A stretch of DNA of 64,000 nt from Streptomyces coelicoflavus (GTDB lineage: Bacteria > Actinomycetota > Actinomycetes > Streptomycetales > Streptomycetaceae). The stretch lies in contig NZ_BEWB01000002.1 of NCBI RefSeq assembly GCF_003112555.1, positions 1,008,224 to 1,072,223 on the forward strand, written 5' to 3'. Below are positions 62,683 to 64,000 of the stretch, one piece after another (positions within the stretch are counted from its first letter, which is position 1; every line of letters starts with the position of its first letter). A program made the position numbers and the translations under genes. The notes below the pieces were generated by a model, which saw only the letters and a list, made by a program, of their open reading frames with translations, did no database searches and was not told the origin of the DNA.

Positions 62683-62962
62683 CAGCGAGCTTCCTCCGGC
62701 GGACGTGCTGCCTTCCGTCGGAGGGACGAGAGCCGTGCTCCCGCGGTACCACCCTCCTTGGCCCGGCCGGCGCGTCGTGTGCTCCGGTGAGCCCCCTCAT
62801 TGGGGTCGCGAACCGGCTCTACTCACCGTGACCGTCCTGCCACGGCTTTCTTCCGGCGGCTCCGGGGTGATCTTCACGTCGCGCTCGCCCCCGGGCTCAC
62901 ACCGTCCCCGGGTCGCTCTGGGCTGCTGACGCCGCTACTCGTCCCCATCCACGCTTTTCGCT
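62683..62962 (-). promoter_or_regulatory. Translational T-box riboswitch of ileS
   Basis: On the minus strand, AGGGTGGTACCGCGGG (62740-62755) is the canonical T-box. A specifier ATC (Ile) is readable at 62869-62871 in a short Stem I. Downstream, CCTCCGACGG (62715-62724) can pair, with one mismatch, with CCGCCGGAGG (62693-62702), which contains the ileS Shine-Dalgarno (GGAGG). Pairing would hide the ribosome site; uncharged tRNA-Ile would free it. TACACT (62969-62974) is the likely -10. Confidence 0.93.
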
Positions 62963-63156
62963 GCGCCCAGTGTACGGCGCCGCGCGGACAGCGGCCGACC
63001 GGTTTTGGCGTGACCCGAATGCCGCCGTCCGGGTGCCGGCTCGCGGAGGGGGCGGCCGGGGGCGATCCGCCGGATTACCGGGCGGGGAGCTGGGCACAAC
63101 GCATGCATGCTCGCCGCGCGGTGCACGGTGGGCGGCGAGTCGGGCGGCGTGCCCCG

Positions 63157-63185
63157 TTGCCGCGGGACCGGAGTCGATTTATCGT
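63157..63185 (+). promoter_or_regulatory. Candidate promoter of the DksA-like gene
   Basis: TTGCCG (63157-63162), a 17-bp spacer and TATCGT (63180-63185), about 50 nt before the start. The rest of the 62963-63234 gap shows nothing else I can name. Confidence 0.5.
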
Positions 63186-63234
63186 CCCAGCACGATTCGC
63201 GCGCAAGATCACAATATGTGAAGGGGCCGCGGCC

Positions 63235-63999
63235 ATGGTGGCGAAGAAGAAGACGACGGCCGCGAAGCGGAGCGCCGCCGAGGAGAGCGCCGCGGAGCAG
63301 GACCCGGAGGAGAAGGCGGCGGCGAGCAAGAGCCCGGCGAAGAGGGCCGGGGCGAAGACGGGCCCGGAGGGGAAGACCGCGGCGAAGAAGACCGCGGCGG
63401 GCGGAAGCACGGCGAAGAAGAGCACGGCCAAGAAGAGCACCGCGAAGAAGAGCACGGCGAAGAGCACGGCCAAGAAAGTGGGCGCGGCCGAGGCCGCGGA
63501 GCAGACGGGAGCCACGACGGTGGTTGCGAAGAAGACTCCTGGCACGGCCACGGCGGCCAAGACCGCTGTCCCCAAGGCCCGCGGCACCGCCGCCGCGGAC
63601 CCCGGTGACCTGGCGGTACGCCCCGGCGAGGAACCCTGGACCCCGGAAGAGGCCGAGGAGGCGCGCGGCGAGCTGCAGTCCGAGGCCGACCGGCTGCGCA
63701 CCGAGATCGACACCTCCGAGCGGTCGCTCCAGGGCATGATGCGGGACTCCGGCGACGGCGCGGGCGACGACGAGGCCGACACCGGCAGCAAGAACATCAC
63801 GCGCGAGCACGAGCTGGCGCTGGCCGCCACCGCGCGCGAGGTGCTCACCCAGACCGAGCGCGCCCTGGACCGCCTGGACGCGGGCACCTACGGCCTCTGC
63901 GAGAACTGCGGCAAGCCGATCGGCAAGGCGCGGATGCAGGCCTTCCCGCGGGCGACCCTGTGCGTCGAGTGCAAGCAGAAGCAGGAGCGCCGGTACTAG
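63235..63999 (+). CDS. DksA/TraR zinc-finger protein with a histone-H1-like N-terminal tail
   Basis: A 254-residue protein. Residues 1-120 are Lys/Ala-rich with KKSTA repeats ('AKKSTAKKSTAKKSTAK', about 60-80), like the C-terminal tail of histone H1 or actinobacterial Hup. Residues about 130-215 are a helical DksA-type coiled coil, and the C4 zinc finger has Cys222, Cys225, Cys243 and Cys246. DksA members bind RNA polymerase; the basic tail should add non-specific DNA or RNA binding. The two acidic residues at the coiled-coil tip of E. coli DksA are not obvious here. ATG 63235 has AAGGGG about 9 nt upstream. The stop is the last codon in the window. Confidence 0.93.
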   Translation: MVAKKKTTAAKRSAAEESAAEQDPEEKAAASKSPAKRAGAKTGPEGKTAAKKTAAGGSTAKKSTAKKSTAKKSTAKSTAKKVGAAEAAEQTGATTVVAKKTPGTATAAKTAVPKARGTAAADPGDLAVRPGEEPWTPEEAEEARGELQSEADRLRTEIDTSERSLQGMMRDSGDGAGDDEADTGSKNITREHELALAATAREVLTQTERALDRLDAGTYGLCENCGKPIGKARMQAFPRATLCVECKQKQERRY

Positions 64000-64000
64000 T

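Noticed and set aside
59512..62790. About 1,090-codon frame opposite ileS
   Set aside because: Low-complexity Arg/Val/Gly composition and exact complement of isoleucyl-tRNA synthetase; no ribosome site.

Overview
The window is a very GC-rich chromosomal stretch of a Streptomyces. The evidence is the codon bias, many GTG/TTG starts, LL-DAP-type cell-wall genes, SepF/DivIVA polar-growth genes and a division cluster without ftsA. As far as I can recall it follows the Streptomyces coelicolor order from about SCO2128 (left) to about SCO2075 (right). The assignments rest on sequence features; locus numbers are from memory. Apart from three copies of a dispersed intergenic repeat, I see no insertion sequences, prophage, CRISPR or tRNA. 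This is core chromosome, not an island.

1-18.5 kb holds lipid and central metabolism. It contains an SRPBCC protein and an ArsA-like ATPase, glucokinase glkA, an EEP hydrolase, an alpha/beta hydrolase coupled to a membrane protein, a PlsC acyltransferase, the MacS/MacR-type two-component system and a phosphofructokinase with PPi-type residues. These are followed by a D-lactate-type dehydrogenase, a fused anthranilate synthase with a three-Trp leader peptide and attenuator, a secreted PGRP amidase, class II DAHP synthase, and an iron-regulated ferredoxin/bacterioferritin pair.

18.6-34.9 kb contains a molybdopterin sulfite-oxidase-like protein, endonuclease IV and a PASTA Ser/Thr kinase. A TPP-riboswitch operon thiO-thiS-thiG and a separate thiE come next, with a ferredoxin-reductase-like flavoprotein, an Rv2175c-type DNA-binding protein and metF. 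The block ends with a Tyr/Gln-rich membrane protein, a CrtI-like flavoprotein, a TetR regulator, an SAV_6107-type HEPN protein under an apparent PafBC (RecA-NDp) DNA-damage promoter, a methyltransferase and a DUF3040 protein. A very strong bidirectional terminator closes it.

35-64 kb is envelope and division. An operon on the minus strand encodes MoxR ATPase, DUF58 and transglutaminase, followed by a beta-carbonic anhydrase. Then comes the dcw cluster rsmH-ftsL-ftsI-murE-murF-mraY-murD-ftsW-murG-ftsQ-ftsZ, and ylmD(pgeF)-ylmE-sepF-ylmG-divIVA. mraZ, murC, ddl and ftsA are not present here. Convergent ileS, with a translational T-box leader, and a DksA/TraR zinc-finger protein with a histone-H1-like tail complete the window.

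A recurring theme is leaderless transcription. About a dozen genes have a TANNNT-like -10 hexamer ending 6-7 nt before the start codon, and this fixes several otherwise ambiguous starts.
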